A stretch of 64,000 bases of DNA. Origin: Phytoseiulus persimilis. Lineage: Eukaryota; Arthropoda; Arachnida; Mesostigmata; Phytoseiidae. A program made the translations under genes and the position numbers. Positions 34,448-45,700 of this stretch are shown here, piece by piece. The DNA is taken from contig CM075101.1 in assembly GCA_037576195.1 (NCBI GenBank), positions 28,706,001 through 28,770,000 of the forward strand, in the 5' to 3' direction. Each line of letters opens with the position of its first letter. The first letter of the stretch is position 1. The notes beneath the pieces are model-generated. The model did not search any database. It saw nothing but the letters and a program-made list of their open reading frames with translations, and was not told the DNA's origin.

Positions 34448-37400
34448 TGGCGGAAGCTTCCTGTTTTTCTCTCTTTCTGGCCTTTCGATGCGACTGTCAG
34501 CTATTGGCCCAAATCTCGCGTCTGTCCAACTTTTGGTGAAGCCCTTGGTGCATTACAGGCCACACAGTCAATCCTTAAGCCTCCCGAACCCTTAGATACA
34601 CTCGAAGACGACTACTTGATGGAGCTCACTCTCCGATAATGATTTTTCCCTCAGTTGATATTTCGCTGTCATCGTTTCCGTTGCGTTCCGAGCTAGCGGT
34701 TTCGCTTTGTCTATGGCCATCAGGGTTGTCCCTGCGTTCTCGCGGTTCCTACGCTCTTGAGTTACCTGCCTCGCGGCTGGGCCAGAACAAAGTTTCGTGT
34801 CGGATGCAGTTTACTCAGACAACGGTCTCTTCCTAGATATCAGGAATTTCAATCACATTCTTCAACGGAACAGCGAATACTTGCAAGGTTCAGATCCTTG
34901 TTCCACGCCGACAATTTGTGTCCGAAAAATCCATAGCATGAGCTTGACTCTTCTCTTACGAAGAGCACAAAATCCAAGGACAACAGCACCTCTGGAATCA
35001 ACATGGAAGTAGTACCCGGTAGCCGTTATTGCCACCAGAGTCAGCAATTCTATGAGAGTGAATAGCGAATCGGTTTCAAATGAAATGTCATTTCAGCTCA
35101 GATTAGCTGAACCAGTGATCCCGGTTTCGACTAAAGAATCGTGACACTTTGGATTGAGGGCCTTGCGAATCACGAAAAGTCGACGGCGGAGGCGGGACAG
35201 AGGAAATTCAACACAAAAGCTCCTGTCGGAAATTCGTCCACACGTCGGCGACACGACAAGGTTCTCGAACCTCTGGGTTGAAAGCTGAGCACTGAAAATT
35301 GGTTGGGCTCTGGTTCTAGAGGCATCAGAGTGGCACAGCGGCATTTGCTCGGAAATCATGAGAAACAGGGGAAAAATCATGAGAGAAATATTCTCGAAGG
35401 ATTCTGCTTCCATTTCGTCTTTCCACTCGATTGGAGTCCCACGTGTCGATTGTTCCCCCGATCGGATCGGGATCAGCTGTCGGGAGTTCAGCCCTTGTCA
35501 AGAGGTGCCGCAACGATCCAAAGGCGAGATGTGGCCAGTTTCTGATCCCAGCGGAAGCCCGAGCGTGACGTGAAAATAACATTCATGCATCGGCAATCCG
35601 AAGAGTAGTTGTGGCTCGATAGATCACTTCGGTTACCACGAGGCGGCAGGGAGCATATCGGTGAAAATTAATGGGGGAAATATTGAATAAAGAACCTGAA
35701 GACGATGAATAAATTAACCGTACTATCAATTGAGATGACGAAACGACCGCTGTATCGGCAGCGGGTTGCGGCACCCACAAAGAGAGTCATTCCACGCGGA
35801 CCCACACGCCTTCGCTCCCCACATGGACAGAACTGTTCCAGGACGGCGCATCGGAAAAGGCTTCCATTGCTCTCAACCGTTTCCACCGCCCGTATTTGGC
35901 TTCATGGAAGGAGTCACGAACAATCAGCACCACGTCGGTCGGGTCCGAAACTCCGGAGTGTCAGGGAGCTTTCGCATGGGGACGCGGAGTCGCAGAGGTC
36001 TTCGGCGGGAAGCTCAGAGTGATTCCATTCAAGCTCACGGAAAGTTTTCGCGTCCTGCATTCCCGTCCACCTCAATCTCTTGGTTTGCATATTTCAAGTG
36101 AATCTTCACAGGGAGAAAAAGTTTGCGGGCGGATCAAAACAAAACAAGGAGGGAAACGCGGTTTGTTTCATAATGTGACCGTTAATTAAGTTTTCGAAAG
36201 AGAGAAGCTGAGCAGTCGAGTTTCGCGTGATAAGACGAATTGCTCTCCCTATTCCGCTCAAAATGAAGCAATCGTAATGAGACGAGGAGGATACAGATGG
36301 CCTGGATTACTGAGCAGATCACTTTAGTTGTTTCGCATGTCTTCTTTTCTCGTTTGTAGCCATCTCGTGCGATTCCTCTGACAGAGGAATTCATGGCTTC
36401 TATTCTCATCGGTGCCGAGCTGAATGTTTTCGGTAGCGTCTCCCGGATAAGAGAGAACCCCCAAAGTCGAGTGAAATAATTCGCGTTCTGAGGCGCTCGT
36501 TATTCGTCAACAATCGGCCGCGAAAGACTGCACGGCGCCTTGACGAAGCGGAGTACGGCAGTGTCTCTCCGCTCGACATTGTGGAAATAAAACCGGCAGC
36601 AACTCGACTGGCGCTGATCGTGACTCGATACGTCGAATGGATTGACGCGGAAGGTCGTGGATCACCCCATTGAGCTGAAAAACGGAGCGAGTTGCGGGAC
36701 TTAATTAATATGCGAGAACACGATCAAACGGCCCGCCGCCGGAGTCTACGACAATCGAGGTTGCTAGTTCCCTCATCCAGGTGAACACGCGTTTCCCTAG
36801 ACGTCCTTTGGCTACGTGACCGCCGTGCTTGTGAGATTGCACTTCCGAACGTATCACACAGGACGCCACTGGATGCCTCTCTTTGTTATTCTTATCAAAC
36901 AGTACAGCGTCTTATACAATATGCCCCGTTTGATCCATTTCGAATTTCGTCGAGACCTGATTCATATTGTTCGCGCCAGGAGTCCCAGGAGTGCGCGGTG
37001 ACCTCAGTCTCGCGTCTGTGACCCGCGTATGGGAGGCCAGTGAGATTTTCCGTTCTCCCGCGTGGGAAGGATCACCGCGTGAGATACCCGAATAGCTCCA
37101 TGAGTCCTTTCTGGAGAAGCGCTCACGCATTGTTAACCGCCGTGTTTCCCTGTGTCCGGTCGGAAAGCCATTGACGCGCTTACGTCTTCAGCAGCCCAGA
37201 AAGTTTCAGCGGCGATACTTTTTCAGACAGCTCGCAACGTTACACAAGCCGGACAACACCCTCGGTTCCCATCAGCAACACGGAGCGTCCGTGTCGCAAG
37301 CCACGAGAAAAACGGCGGCGTTTTTCACCGCTAGAAGAGGTGATCGCTTGATTTAGGTAACAGAGCAAGCGGGTGGGTGGCCAGCAGCGACGCCGGTTGT

Positions 37401-38935
37401 CGCTAACGATGTCGGGCCAGAGGAAGCGGCGGGCGAGACGTCAGCTCGTGCCAAATCCTCTGAAGACCCAACCTTGGCTGGTGGGAATCGACGATCGTCG
37501 ATGGTTACAAGTTGGCGGGGGGAAATAGACGCGGGCTTCTGGAGGGTGATAGCTACGGAGACGATTACGACAGACGCTACAATGGCGGTATTCGTCACAA
37601 TCACCATCTTGACGATAATTGAGAAAACGGAAAGAGGGGAAGCGCAGGAAGTTCTTGTGAAAGACACGCCACATGCCGATCCTTCAGAGCATCCCCATTG
37701 TAGTGGAGCGGCACAGAATATTCGACGCGGCAGAAGATGACACTGAACTTTCATGAACTCCGCCCGTGTGCCAGCAATGGAATTTCGGGCCATGAAGATC
37801 CGAAGTATCCGATGGGCTGTGTTCTGTTTGGCTCGTTGATATGATGCCAATGGCTGCTTTCATTGCCTGCTCTTGAGAAGGCTCAAACCTAGTCGTCGAC
37901 GAAAGGTCGCTTCGTTCCTTTTAGGATGACCCGTCTCCGTCGGGCCTCAAACAACTTGATTTAGACCGACGATCCTGAATGATTCGAGCTATAAGCAGCA
38001 ACGGCACCAGCGAGAATGACATCCGGACCAGGGACAACTGGGCTCGCAATTACGGGGCTAAAGATATCTAGTTAACTGATAGCACCAAATAGCTTCCTTT
38101 GACGTCAGCCCGTCCGAGACCCAGTGGAGTCACGAATTGAATTCTAGATTCCGGAAAATTCGATTCGATGGATGGCTTCATGATACTGGATATTTGGAAG
38201 TACCGAATGAATCTAGATCATCTGTCTCCGAGGAAGAACAGCAACAATGTGCTCCTCGGACGGAGAGCTCCTCTTGCTTTCTCTCCGGTGCTGTTGCTCC
38301 TCAGGCTCCATTCTGGGTTGGATTCTGCGACCCTGTTACCGATACGCTCAAAAAATCTACCTAACACCGTTCATGCTAGAGCCTAATTAACATTCGATGC
38401 TCCATATGTGGACTTCGAGTTTCGATGTGTCTCCTTGCTCCGGACCTGCATTAACCGCTGCCGGAGAAAAAACTGGAGTCGATATCGATCCATGCGAATA
38501 CTGATGACGGACAGAGCAGGTGGGCAGGTTAATCAAATGACCAACGGGTTGATGTTCGGGCCTTTGGTTCAACCTCGCGAATCGCAACGGATCTCGGCGT
38601 CTGCGATTCGACAGATGGTCTGCTGAACCGACAGCTGGACAGACCGAGTCCTTGCTATGACGAAATCTCTTATCGACGTTCGATCGATCATGGAAACGCC
38701 GCTGACGAATGTTCACAGTACCGTTGTGCGAAGTGTGTCTTTTCGAGGTAGTGGCTTGCACAGGATGAGCCGCCAGCCCTCCCGCTTGGCAGCGAGTGAG
38801 CCACGAGTCAGACAGTCCGTCAGTCAGACGGACAGTCGGACTTTTGACTTTTCCTTCACTATAATCTTCTGCAGCTCATTGTGCTGAAGCGTGCTGATCT
38901 TCGGGAACCTTGATGTTTTTTTTCTTTTTTTTCAG

Positions 38936-38950
38936 ATGAGGGCACCGTGA
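38936..38950 (+). promoter_or_regulatory. four-codon uORF overlapping the LRR start
   Basis: Immediately after the splice acceptor an ATG opens a frame, ATG-AGG-GCA-CCG-TGA, whose stop codon overlaps the main initiation codon as TGATG (A shared at 38,950). A ribosome that translated this minimal ORF would terminate exactly on the receptor's start codon. Such overlaps can dampen or reshape initiation; that is known in general and is inferred here. Confidence 0.45.
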
Positions 38951-39757
38951 TGAGAGCGACGTTCCTTCTTGCTGTAGGGGGGCTACTGACCGCAAGCAGT
39001 GGTGACGGGCTCGCTTCTGCAAACCCCTTGGCTCATCTGGGCTGCAAGTATTATGACGATGCTTTGATCTTCAACTGTGATGGATCCACGCTCGACCGGG
39101 TGTTGGAAGCTGTTCGATACCTCGAGAAGAAGTTCAGTCATACGAGCACCATACCCGTGAGGCATGTCAATCTGCTGCACGGAGATTTCTCAGAGCTTCC
39201 GTTCTTCCTGAGCAAATTCAACGAAACTCTCGAAGGCATCCGGATATTCAACTCCACTCTGACCCACATCTATCCCGACGCGTTCGCAAGCCTCTCGAAA
39301 GTTCGTTTCCTCGACCTCAGTCGGAACAACCTGACGGCGATACCGTACGCGCTCAGCAATCTGCATGGTCTTCAGTTTCTCAATATGTCCTCAAACAAAT
39401 TACGGAGCCTCGAGCCACGATCCCAGTTCTCGAGCTGGAAGCGACTCCGATTGCTCGATTTGTCCTCGAACTACATCGACAACCTCGAGATGCTTGACAT
39501 CCAGCCGTCTGCCTCCAATCTGGAACGCATACTCCTGGACAACAACGACATAGTTCACGTCCCCCCCGAATGGAGTGCGACGGCGTTGCCTCAACTCAAG
39601 GAGATCAGTCTCAATAACAATGCTCTGAGAAGTTCGCCCGTGCTCCAAGGGAAGCTCACGCCTCAGCTCCGGACGATGCGACTCCGCAAGAACAACATCG
39701 AAAAGTTCCCGTTTTACTTCATGCCTCCAGGGAGCAATCTGACAGTTGACATGACAG
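38950..39757 (+). CDS. LRR receptor exon 1: signal peptide, LRRNT, LRRs
   Basis: Encodes residues 1-269 plus one base of codon 270. The signal peptide core is TFLLAVGGLLTA. Repeats such as VRFLDLSRNNLTAIPYALSN show the LxxLxLxxN consensus, and several NxS/T sites mark likely N-glycosylation. The exon ends ATGACAG|GTTGGT (phase 1). Codon use is strongly biased towards C or G in third position, unlike the surrounding frames. Confidence 0.93.
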
Positions 39758-42700
39758 GTTGGTGCATTAGTGGCTAATTTCATCAAATCTTGTTTCCATC
39801 CGCGGACGCCATCAGAACTACTTCTGTCGGATGGGAAGCTCCAAAAACTCGATTTATCCCCGGATGAGCGGCTTAAAAATATCCGAGCTCCCCTGGCATT
39901 TCGACTCACGAGCCAAGGCAACTCCTGAGCTTTGGAAAGCTGCGCTTCGGGAACGCCCCGCTCAGTTTTCAAGCTCTCATACAAAGATGAATCTCCTAGA
40001 AGGAGGAATTCCGGGATCTACGATGATGATTGGCTCTATGGATTCCACGCGGCCGAGGACCTTGTTCTACAGGGATTCTCGTATCTTCCTAGACGAAGCC
40101 TCAACAACTATTTCGTATTTGCTCCAATCTGTCTCACGCTCCTCTGAGAAAGTCAGTTAGTTTCGCTCCTCTGTGGTTTTTGTTAGGACCAACCCAAGCT
40201 TGCCGTGCTGGATTCCGTTTGTTACTTTGTTACCGCTCAGAGCGCATCCAAAGATCCGCGCTTGCTAGCCGGTCCCAACAGTTGAATGAAGAAGGAGGGG
40301 AGCGAAACGTTCACAGCTGCCGAACTGAGCAACTTTAGACTGGGGTTGAACTGGAAAACGAATCGGCGAACAGACGGTTCGTTGCGAGATAATAATTTCG
40401 GGTTCATAAATCTACTCATTGTTTGAGCAGCAGTCGGGCAGGCGAGGAAAGCAGTCACTTAGGCAGGTCAATCGAAGCAGGATAATGCGATTCGAAAGAG
40501 TCATTCCGCCGAACGACGTGTCTAGACCTTGGCAGCAAATTACTGCTCGACTTCATTTCCTGCTACGAGTTCCGATTTTTTAAATTTTATCTTCCGCGCT
40601 TTTCTCAGTTTGCGCTAACTGCAAACGGAAGATGAAGACATCACATCGAAACAATGTCGTTGGCTGTTCGATCTGGCTCAAGCTCAGGGACGGAAACCGA
40701 TGAAGCTTGCCCGTTCCTTTCGGAATACAAACGGAGGCTTGTTGAAGACTAGTCTACTATCCGCTTCGATTGTTGATCGAATAATTTTTCGGAAATAGCG
40801 AAGAGCGTTTTCAGTGTACAAGTTTGGGGAACGGTCGCCATTTCCATCATGGATCTACAATAGTTTCCACCTTCATAAAAATGAAGAGACCTGCCTCCCG
40901 AGTCAGGACTCGTCTGAACCGGGCTAAACTAAGGGCTCATAACGCATCAGGTTTCTTTTGATTACGGCTCGAAAATAGCGAGATATCCGCTGTTTTCGAG
41001 CCGAGCAATCATAGAGCTTCCCATAAATTCCTACTTGGGTTCCCTAGTTGGGAAGGACTCATCTGAGAGAGGGGAGCGTGCGAATGGGGAGGTGTCTCTC
41101 CGCGGAAGTGGTAACGATAGATTCATACAAAGCAGGAAGGACGAGAGTTTTCAGATTTCCGAAGAGAGCGAGACAACGTGTCATCAGTTCTTCGCTCCAA
41201 CCAACGCTCCTCGGATCTATGTGCCGTGAAATTCGATTCATAACTCATGGCTTCTCGACTCGTCTGGAGACCTCAACGACCTGGCAAATCTCGTCGCGGA
41301 CTGTTACTCATGGTCATTGCGTGTGGTGCCGCTACCGCATGTACAGACTGCGATTTCGGTACTTCGAATAAGCGACGTTCGACCAGCGTTCCGGGACCGA
41401 GAACTCCGCTGAGCAAACGTGATTCTATTTATAACGAGAGCGGTGTTGGGGGCTCCCAATCAGCCTTTCGACTTCGTAGGAGACTCGATCAACGATTTGT
41501 TGTCGATCAGTTCCGTTTCCCCATTGGTCGGGCCACGTAGGACCGCCGAGCCGGTCGAAAGATGGCAGACGTCTGAAAAACAATAATTCCCATCATACGG
41601 AACACTCGAACGAAGGACTCGACCGGCACACCTTTGAGTCGAGACTCAGAGTCATTGCATGGCGCTTGCAAATCGAATTGGAGAACCAATCGCAGACCGG
41701 CCCATGCGGATGACGGAGCGGTTATTGACGTGTTGATGGGAAGGTTTGGAGAGAGCCACCAGAGAACCGGAAGCATAAACATAGAACGATCCGCATCAAA
41801 GGTTGAGCAGCGTTTGATGATCGAGTCCGCCAATCGGAACCGGCCCCCGCAACGAATCCTCACAGAACTCTTCAGACCGTTCGTATGCGGCGAGTGTTTA
41901 CACGGAACGATCAAGCTCAATGTCGGCGGTGAATTCCCCGTCTATTCGTTGGTTCTTCGTCAATACTGAATCGTTATTAGGCATCCGCATCCATATCATT
42001 ACGAAAATGATCGCCAAGCCCACTAAAATCATCATCTATAGACGGAGTTGTTTTCTCGAATTTATCTTTCTGGTGTTCAGCATCGAAACCATGGGAAACA
42101 TTCGTCGATATAGTTACCAAGGCCGACAGTGGTACTCAAACCGAGCCTTTGATTGCACTTTCATTGCTGCCTGCACGAAGCGGCTCGGGTCGCGAATCTG
42201 AGTCTGAGCCAGACACTGCATGAGAGTTTCGAAATTCTTCCACTGTCTTTCACGTCTCTCTAATAAATGAGTGGGCAACGACTGGTTGTCTCGAGTTGAC
42301 GGGCAGCTCTACGAACCTGGCCCGCGGCTCAACGGATTGCGTAATATCCAATTTCATCCGAATAGCTGTGTCCACGCTCCGGGTCCCTTCGGCTTGAGCA
42401 AACCGAATTACTGGACGAGCGTGCCCAATTTAGATGATGATGATACCGATCATAACTCGAGTTGAGAAACATCAGCGAGTGGCGACTGCCACCGAACCCG
42501 GCAGTCGGCGACCACGTCGGTCACGGCAAAGAATCAGAGATTGATCGAGTTCGCTTCCATGGTCGAAAGACTGTACGGAACACGAATTGACTCGGTGTAC
42601 AGTACGTACAGCATTCCGGGGTGACGTGCTCAGGGAGACAGGAGACCGTGAAGCGAACGAGCCGGCATGTTTTCAACTCTGTCGCCCTCGCTCGGTCAGA

Positions 42701-45700
42701 GAGACAGAAGCCTCCGACACATGCGCCCGTTTGAAAACTTCATTCGAATTTCCGCCGGGCGGAACTTCGCTCTCGGCGAGGGAATCATTTATCAAGTTTC
42801 GGACGGTCTCCCCTGCTGTGTACCCTGCGAGTTTTTTTTCGCCGAGCGCGAAACGACCACAATTCAGCAGCGCTGTACACAAGCCGAGCGATAATATTTG
42901 TTTCATATCGGTCGAGATTGGTAACCTCTCATTCTTTGAGTGGGGTCAATTTCCGATCGAGCACTCATTGACGTAGTGGCCTCTCACTTTGGTATCAAGA
43001 CTTCGTAGTTGAAGAACTATGGAGAAACGTCGCGGAACTGAGCGAGACGTTCAGAGCGAGGTACGGATCTCCGGTTCACTGAGATCCTTCTACACCCAGA
43101 TGGTTCTTCGAGAGATCCGGAACCCCTTCACTCCGTGGGTCAGAGTGCTGCATCGAATGGGGTTTTGTTTCGTCTGAGGATAATCTTTCCTTGTCTCCTT
43201 CTGCCCCGTCAGCGTCTTCTGAGCACTGCATCCCCGCTTTGGTGCTGAGTTCTACCATCACGACACGGCGGAGTGACAAGCGCGCCGACTGACACTGACA
43301 AGGGAACTATACGAAGTGTAACACCCAGATTTGAATGAGAGGGTGCCCGTTCGGTAGTCTATGCTGGGCCATGTTCGGGCCCGCAGTTGATCGTCTCGAA
43401 TGGATCCGTGGTTTTTTTCTCGAGGAGCTCGAAATTCGGAAAAAATACAATTTCCGGCCTTCCAGGGCCGATTGACTCCCCTATTTCTGATTAGTGACTG
43501 GAGTTTTCGACTCTGAATCAGTGACTGGACTAGGTAGTACACAGAGAGATCGAGTGAATCTTGTTTCACCTAACTCGGAGCGGAAAGCAATATCCTGGGT
43601 GACCTATGAGGCATAGTCTTCAACGGGTGTTTAGCCCATTTCATACCATGCCGCTCACATATGCAAAGTTTTTCTTGATGTCATCAACAAAATTTTGGGA
43701 ATCTATGCTACAGAATATGTTTGCTTGTAATTAATTGTTTTTTTTTGTGTCGTTCCTCTTGGTAGCAGTTGCTTCCGTCGTCCCCAGGACGTTGGAGCTA
43801 ATCCACGATCATGACCGCAAGGAGGTGTCATATCGTGCTGCCGCTCGGTCGCAAACGATCCAGGGGGACGGAGTGAGTGCCTAGTCCATCTCAATGCGTA
43901 TTCTCCATATCAGTCACTAATTCAGGGTCAAAAACTCGAGTCACCAATCGAGAACAGGGGTTGAATCCGCGCTGGAAAGCAGGAAAACCTCTTTTTCGGA
44001 ATCTCGGGCCTCCCTACAAAAAGAACACGGGCCCATTCAAGACGATCAACTGTGGGCCTGAACATGACCCACTATGGACTACAAAATGGGCACCTTCTCA
44101 TTCAAATCTGGATGTTACACTTCGTATAGTTCCCCTGTGAGAGCTGCCGCTCACCGTTCGAGCCCGGCGTTACTGTCCCGTCGATACGCGTTCCGTTCAT
44201 ACGATACGCAAGCGACCGCTCCGGTCTTATTTGGTTTGAACTTCTGCTGCAGCGCGGGGAGGCGCATCGCTCAAATCGATTCGGCGTCCCTAGGCGCTTC
44301 AGCGTGACAAGTGAAGCCTCAGGTAGGCTTTTGTGTGCAGCAAACTTTTCCTTCCCGACATTTCGCAGACCGTTGGCGCGCGCGACCCGTCGCCGGGCAG
44401 GCCGGTTAGCTCTCGGGCCGACCGGAGGGAAGACCTTCGAACGCCAGAAGAATCCCATGGTTCTGTGGAGTGTCATTCCGTCAGAATACAATGTGGAAAC
44501 ATTTTCTCGATTTGGTGGACGCGACTCGCTTAAATTTATTCAATTAGATGTTGGCGGCGACTTTCATTCTCATGACACTGTTGTTCTAACGGTCTGTTGT
44601 TCCATCGGATCTTCTGACCCTCGGATACGATGGGGAGGAAAGTTCTGATCCCGCTTCCAGTTGAGGTCGAGAAGCTCCAAGGTGTTTGGGAATAGGGGGA
44701 GCCACGCCGTTCTGGAGCCGGAAAGGTTACGTTACGTTGCCGCCGTCCGCTGAAAGGAATGTAGTAGCGATCTGCATCAGTTGACCAGAACGAAAGGACT
44801 GTGAACGCGTAGCCTAGCGGTGAATTCTGGATCCTGATTCGATCGAAAGTCGCTCGGATTGTTTGCTGACATTCGATCGATCAATGGGACTTCGATTCCG
44901 AAAGCCGTTGCCCATTGTGCCCTTCATCGAATGAGAAGAACAAATCGTCGCGAGTCAACTTCGTGATCTTCCAAGCGAACTGCGGAGGCTAGTTGCCCCC
45001 GGCGTTGCCACAAAAATGGCTTTTCTCGTTCCTGAAGGATCAGCCAGGACTCACATCTTCCCCGGATTCGCTTTGCAGGGAACCCGCTACATTGCGACTG
45101 CTCAGCGATGTGGCTGCGGGAGTGGAAACTACAGAGTTCGAGAGGGGACCAACAGATAAACTTGCCGATTTGTGCACATCCCGCGAACCTGAGAGGAGCT
45201 CATCTGGACCAGGTCGATCCCGTGCAGCTCGGATGTTCACGTCAACAGGTAGCCGTCCGGTATCGCACGGAAGGGTTCCCGAAACACCATATTCTAGCCC
45301 TTACCACCCTCGAGCACAGCATCTCGGTCACCTGGAAAGTCGAGGAGAAAAGTAAGTTGCCATTCTTCGGATTCGATATCGGTTCTGTGAGCACGGCTAG
45401 TTTTTCTGTGTGTAGGGACGTTTGATACAGTTTTGGTTTCTTGAGAATCGAAACGCGTCCATGGCGAGAGAATGCAACCTCCTGAAGGGGTTGATTTCGT
45501 CGTGCACGATGCTGTTACGCAGAGGGGAGCTTTGCTGGAAGTCCAGATCGTATCTCGCGGTATTGAAACGCTGAAGAGCCTTGATTCCGTAACTCTAATT
45601 CAAGTGACCTCGTCGTGTACATCACAGACGACAGCGTGCGTTCGGGATGCCCAGCGTGCTCAACATCGGGGAGAAAAAGCAAGGCAGGAATAACCTCGCC

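Larger units (their letters stand above)
20100..38935. other. gene-poor stretch, second half
   Basis: As in the first half, I see no phase-consistent exon chain. The acceptor at its right end (long T/C tract then CAG at 38,933-38,935) opens the LRR receptor exon. Simple sequence is limited to a (CA)7 tract at 27,406-27,419 and a run of twelve C at 31,940-31,951. Candidate ORFs at 22,017, 27,390, 32,429 and 33,983 are listed separately. A GGGTTTGAATCC box at 20,793-20,804 resembles a tRNA B box but has no matching cloverleaf. Confidence 0.5.
39758..45078 (+). other. intron 1 of the LRR receptor (5.3 kb)
   Basis: GT-AG intron with acceptor CGCTTTGCAG. Phase 1 is kept across it, and the LRR domain resumes directly with the LRRCT, so no coding exon is missing. 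It holds an inverted repeat pair (43298-43540 and 43898-44139) and two short frames that resemble the KCTD/T1 signature LNVGG/LDVGG (near 41908-41969 and 44520-44570), which I regard as probable coincidence. An overlapping + frame at 44993-45355 is a shadow of exon 2. Confidence 0.85.

Noticed and set aside
44993-45355. Frame with an LRRCT-like string WLFSFLKDQ...SLCREPATLR
   Set aside because: It overlaps the true LRRCT in another frame; only the other frame (NPLHCDC...) joins exon 1 in phase and has all four Cys.
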